From positions 5,483,501-5,547,500 of the forward strand of contig NZ_LT629689.1 in NCBI RefSeq assembly GCF_900102035.1: a DNA stretch of 64,000 bases, in the 5' to 3' direction. The position numbers and the translations under genes are program-made. Below are positions 62,827 to 64,000 of this stretch, piece by piece. The stretch comes from Pseudomonas extremaustralis. Its GTDB lineage: Bacteria > Pseudomonadota > Gammaproteobacteria > Pseudomonadales > Pseudomonadaceae. Each line of letters begins with the position of its first letter. Positions within the stretch are counted from its first letter, which is position 1. The notes under the pieces are model-generated. The model was not told the origin of the DNA and made no database searches. It saw nothing but the letters and a program-made list of their open reading frames with translations.

Positions 62827-64000
62827 ATGAAGTCGGTTGAAGAGCAGTTAGCGCTTATAAAGCGTGGTGCGGAAGAACTGTTGGTCGAGGCGGAGCTGAT
62901 TGAAAAGCTCAAGCGTGGCCAGCCCCTGCGTATCAAGGCCGGCTTTGATCCGACGGCGCCGGATCTGCACCTGGGTCACACCGTGCTTATTAACAAGTTG
63001 CGCCAGTTCCAGGAGCTGGGGCATCAGGTCATCTTTCTAATAGGTGACTTTACCGGGATGATCGGTGATCCAAGCGGCAAGAGTGCCACGCGTCCGCCGC
63101 TGACCCGCGAGCAGGTTCTCGATAACGCCGAGACCTATAAGACCCAGGTGTTCAAGATTCTCGATCCGGCCAAGACCGAGGTGGCGTTCAACTCCACTTG
63201 GATGGACAAGATGGGGCCAGCGGATTTCATTCGCCTGACATCCCAATACACCGTGGCGCGCATGCTTGAGCGCGATGACTTCGATAAGCGCTACTCCACC
63301 AATCAACCGATCGCGATTCATGAGTTTCTGTATCCGCTGGTCCAGGGGTATGACTCGGTGGCGTTGCGGGCTGACGTTGAGTTGGGCGGCACCGATCAGA
63401 AGTTCAATCTTCTGATGGGGCGTGAGCTGCAACGTGCTTATGGGCAGGAGGCTCAGTGCATTCTGACCATGCCGTTGCTGGAGGGGTTGGATGGCGTCAA
63501 GAAGATGTCCAAGTCTCTGGGTAACTACGTCGGTATCCAAGAAGCGCCGGGCGTGATGTATGGCAAGCTGGTTTCGATTCCGGATGCGTTGATGTGGCGT
63601 TACTTCGAGCTGTTGAGCTTTCGCTCGATGGACGAAATCAATGCGTTGCGTGCGGATGTCGAGGCGGGTGCCAATCCTCGCGACGTCAAGATCAAGCTGG
63701 CTGAAGAGATTGTTGCGCGTTTCCATGGTGAGGAGGCTGCGGCCAGTGCTCACCGTGCGGCGGGCAACCGGATGAAGGATGGTGAGTTGCCAGATGACCT
63801 GCCGGAGATTGAGCTGGCTGCTGCGGAGGCGATGCCAATCGCGGCTGTCCTGAATAAGGCGGGCCTGGTGAAGAACTCGGCGGTCGCGCGCGACCTCTTG
63901 GGTTCCGGTGGTGTGCGTATAGATGGTGAGGTGGTTGATCGCACCTTTATATACGAATTGGGAGCGACCCATGTGTGTCAGGCTGGGAAGAAGGCGTTTG
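62827..64000 (+). CDS. tyrS: Tyrosyl-tRNA synthetase TyrS, 3' end cut by window edge
   Basis: A class I synthetase visible for 391 residues; the last few residues lie outside. The HIGH-like HLGHT motif is at residues 48-52, KMSKS occurs near residue 226, and the C-terminal S4-type RNA-binding region has [18 protein letters not shown]. It charges tRNA-Tyr. It is divergent from the M23 peptidase with a 209-bp intergenic region. Confidence 0.97.
   Translation, partial: MKSVEEQLALIKRGAEELLVEAELIEKLKRGQPLRIKAGFDPTAPDLHLGHTVLINKLRQFQELGHQVIFLIGDFTGMIGDPSGKSATRPPLTREQVLDNAETYKTQVFKILDPAKTEVAFNSTWMDKMGPADFIRLTSQYTVARMLERDDFDKRYSTNQPIAIHEFLYPLVQGYDSVALRADVELGGTDQKFNLLMGRELQRAYGQEAQCILTMPLLEGLDGVKKMSKSLGNYVGIQEAPGVMYGKLVSIPDALMWRYFELLSFRSMDEINALRADVEAGANPRDVKIKLAEEIVARFHGEEAAASAHRAAGNRMKDGELPDDLPEIELAAAEAMPIAAVLNKAGLVKNSAVARDLLGSGGVRIDGEVVDRTFIYELGATHVCQAGKKAF

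Overview
The window is a chromosomal segment from a member of the Pseudomonas fluorescens group. The evidence is the high GC content, the gene order (pqqF-davA-davB-lrp; rpoD-dnaG-rpsU-tsaD; lptD-surA-pdxA-rsmA-apaG-apaH; amgK-murU; trpE-trpG-trpD-trpC; vfr; coq7; argC-erpA-anmK-tyrS), REP/REPIN repeats of the two types common in that group, and protein sequences that read as ordinary Pseudomonas orthologues. The species cannot be fixed from the sequence alone.

Layout. 1-3.6 kb: start of pqqF (runs off the left edge), then the lysine-to-5-aminovalerate pair davB-davA and an Lrp/AsnC regulator. 3.7-7.0 kb: a small accessory block with a hexapeptide acetyltransferase, a NYN-domain protein, a small unknown protein, a scrap that resembles the end of a secreted effector, and a DUF2931-like lipoprotein. 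It ends at an intact tRNA-Ile2(CAU) gene whose 3' half and terminator are duplicated 1,281 bp away, as expected at an integration site. 7.1-10.9 kb: a large membrane c-di-GMP enzyme. 10.9-18.3 kb: rpoD, dnaG, rpsU, tsaD, plsY, folB, folK. 18.3-24.5 kb: cca and the spoVR-yeaH-prkA stress cluster. 24.8-32.5 kb: glpE, then apaH back to lptD. 32.6-38.7 kb: the peptidoglycan-recycling pair amgK-murU, djlA, a DUF3530 protein, and a two-component system whose response regulator is split by a one-base frame change in a G6 tract. 39.0-44.8 kb: a polyamine-type ABC transporter and an iron-type alcohol dehydrogenase. 44.9-51.1 kb: rpe-gph-trpE-trpG-trpD-trpC and a divergent lipoate-ligase-like protein. 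51.1-58.4 kb: vfr, an OsmC protein, an IS1111-group insertion sequence, coq7, a HIT protein, an SDR, a DUF805 protein, a nitronate-monooxygenase-like protein, and hemJ. 58.5-64.0 kb: argC, erpA, anmK, an M23 peptidase, and tyrS (runs off the right edge).

Most of the window is core genome in tight operons, with 1-26 bp overlaps between genes. The unusual parts are: (1) the tRNA-Ile2 integration scar and its effector/lipoprotein remnant; (2) the response-regulator frame break, where the sequence around the break also fits a -1 slippery heptamer; (3) the IS1111 element, whose 12-bp subterminal inverted repeats and structured 3' noncoding end fit a bridge-RNA locus, and which lies beside a REP; (4) REP elements that supply the UAG stop codons of folK, cca and the response regulator; and (5) a C10 tract inside the first codons of pqqF. 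I found no CRISPR array, prophage or secretion-system operon, and no clearly new multigene system.
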